Assembly (NCBI GenBank): GCA_934167735.1
Contig: CAKPLV010000008.1
Coordinates: 1 to 13,298, forward strand
DNA: 13,298 nt
Source of the DNA: an uncultured Clostridia bacterium
GTDB taxonomy: Bacteria > Bacillota > Clostridia > TANB77 > CAG-508
Direction of reading: 5' to 3'
The translations under genes and the position numbers were made by a program. Position 1 is the first letter of the stretch. Every line of letters starts with the position of its first letter. Shown here piece by piece: positions 13,208 to 13,298 of this stretch. Under the pieces are notes generated by a model. It did no database searches. It saw only the letters and a program-made list of their open reading frames with translations, and was not told the origin of the DNA.

Positions 13208-13298
13208 TAGCTACAAAGATACCACCAGTATCTAAGTAACATTTTTACAACAAAGTCTTTTTCTCTATTTAATAAGTCTACTGACTTTAATGAACTTT
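13200..13298. repeat. Terminal direct repeat (circular overlap), right copy
   Basis: Second copy of bases 1-99, with one substitution (C at 13222). Joining the two copies places the promoter-like element near 13071-13099 upstream of the replication gene starting at 246, so the repeat belongs to that gene's leader. Confidence 0.85.

Noticed and set aside
1..13298. tRNA, rRNA or insertion-sequence transposase
   Set aside because: No cloverleaf, ribosomal RNA core or DDE transposase motif was noticed on either strand by eye. A covariance-model scan would be needed to exclude small RNAs.

Overview
The window reads as one complete small plasmid of an AT-rich Firmicute, most likely Clostridium or a close relative. 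The first 99 bases recur at the end (1-99 and 13200-13298) with a single difference (T at 23, C at 13222). This is what a linearised circular assembly looks like, so the molecule is probably a circle of about 13.2 kb. Base composition is very AT-rich, codons favour A/T in the third position, and ribosome binding sites are strong AGGAG/GGGGG types. I cannot name the species.

Layout, following the circle. (a) 13070 through the junction to 1154: a promoter and a long structured leader, then a 302-aa replisome-organiser-like replication protein carrying short tandem repeats inside its gene. (b) 1455-5638, minus strand: a two-gene Type III restriction-modification system, mod then a compact res, with a clear promoter. 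(c) 5798-7709, plus strand: a serine resolvase with a possible res site upstream, a translationally coupled 51-aa single-span membrane protein, and a broken tyrosine-recombinase-like gene. (d) 7710-9110: a 132-aa unknown protein behind an array of palindromic TTTATATAAA sites, then a GC-richer island containing a sequence resembling a conjugative nic site, then a series of long AT-only palindromes. (e) 10994-9092, minus strand: a compact operon of a small XRE-type regulator, a 56-aa unknown, an HK97 prohead protease fused in one reading frame to an HK97-fold major capsid protein, and a possible 44-aa ORF. It has an inverted repeat over its promoter and a terminator-like hairpin in its leader. 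(f) 11398-12824, plus strand: a decayed XRE-type gene, a 227-aa two-winged-helix replication initiator candidate whose 3' end runs into three 26-bp iterons, and an 84-aa unknown.

How the parts fit. Replication appears to be supplied by the 227-aa protein and its iterons and/or by the 302-aa protein. The resolvase would resolve multimers, and the restriction-modification system would protect against incoming DNA and penalise plasmid loss. No relaxase, portal, terminase, tail or lysis gene is visible. The most unusual item is the autonomous regulator plus protease-capsid operon. It is either the last remnant of a phage-plasmid or a domesticated HK97-type shell or phage-interference locus. Its regulatory apparatus and overlapping genes look intact, which argues against simple decay.
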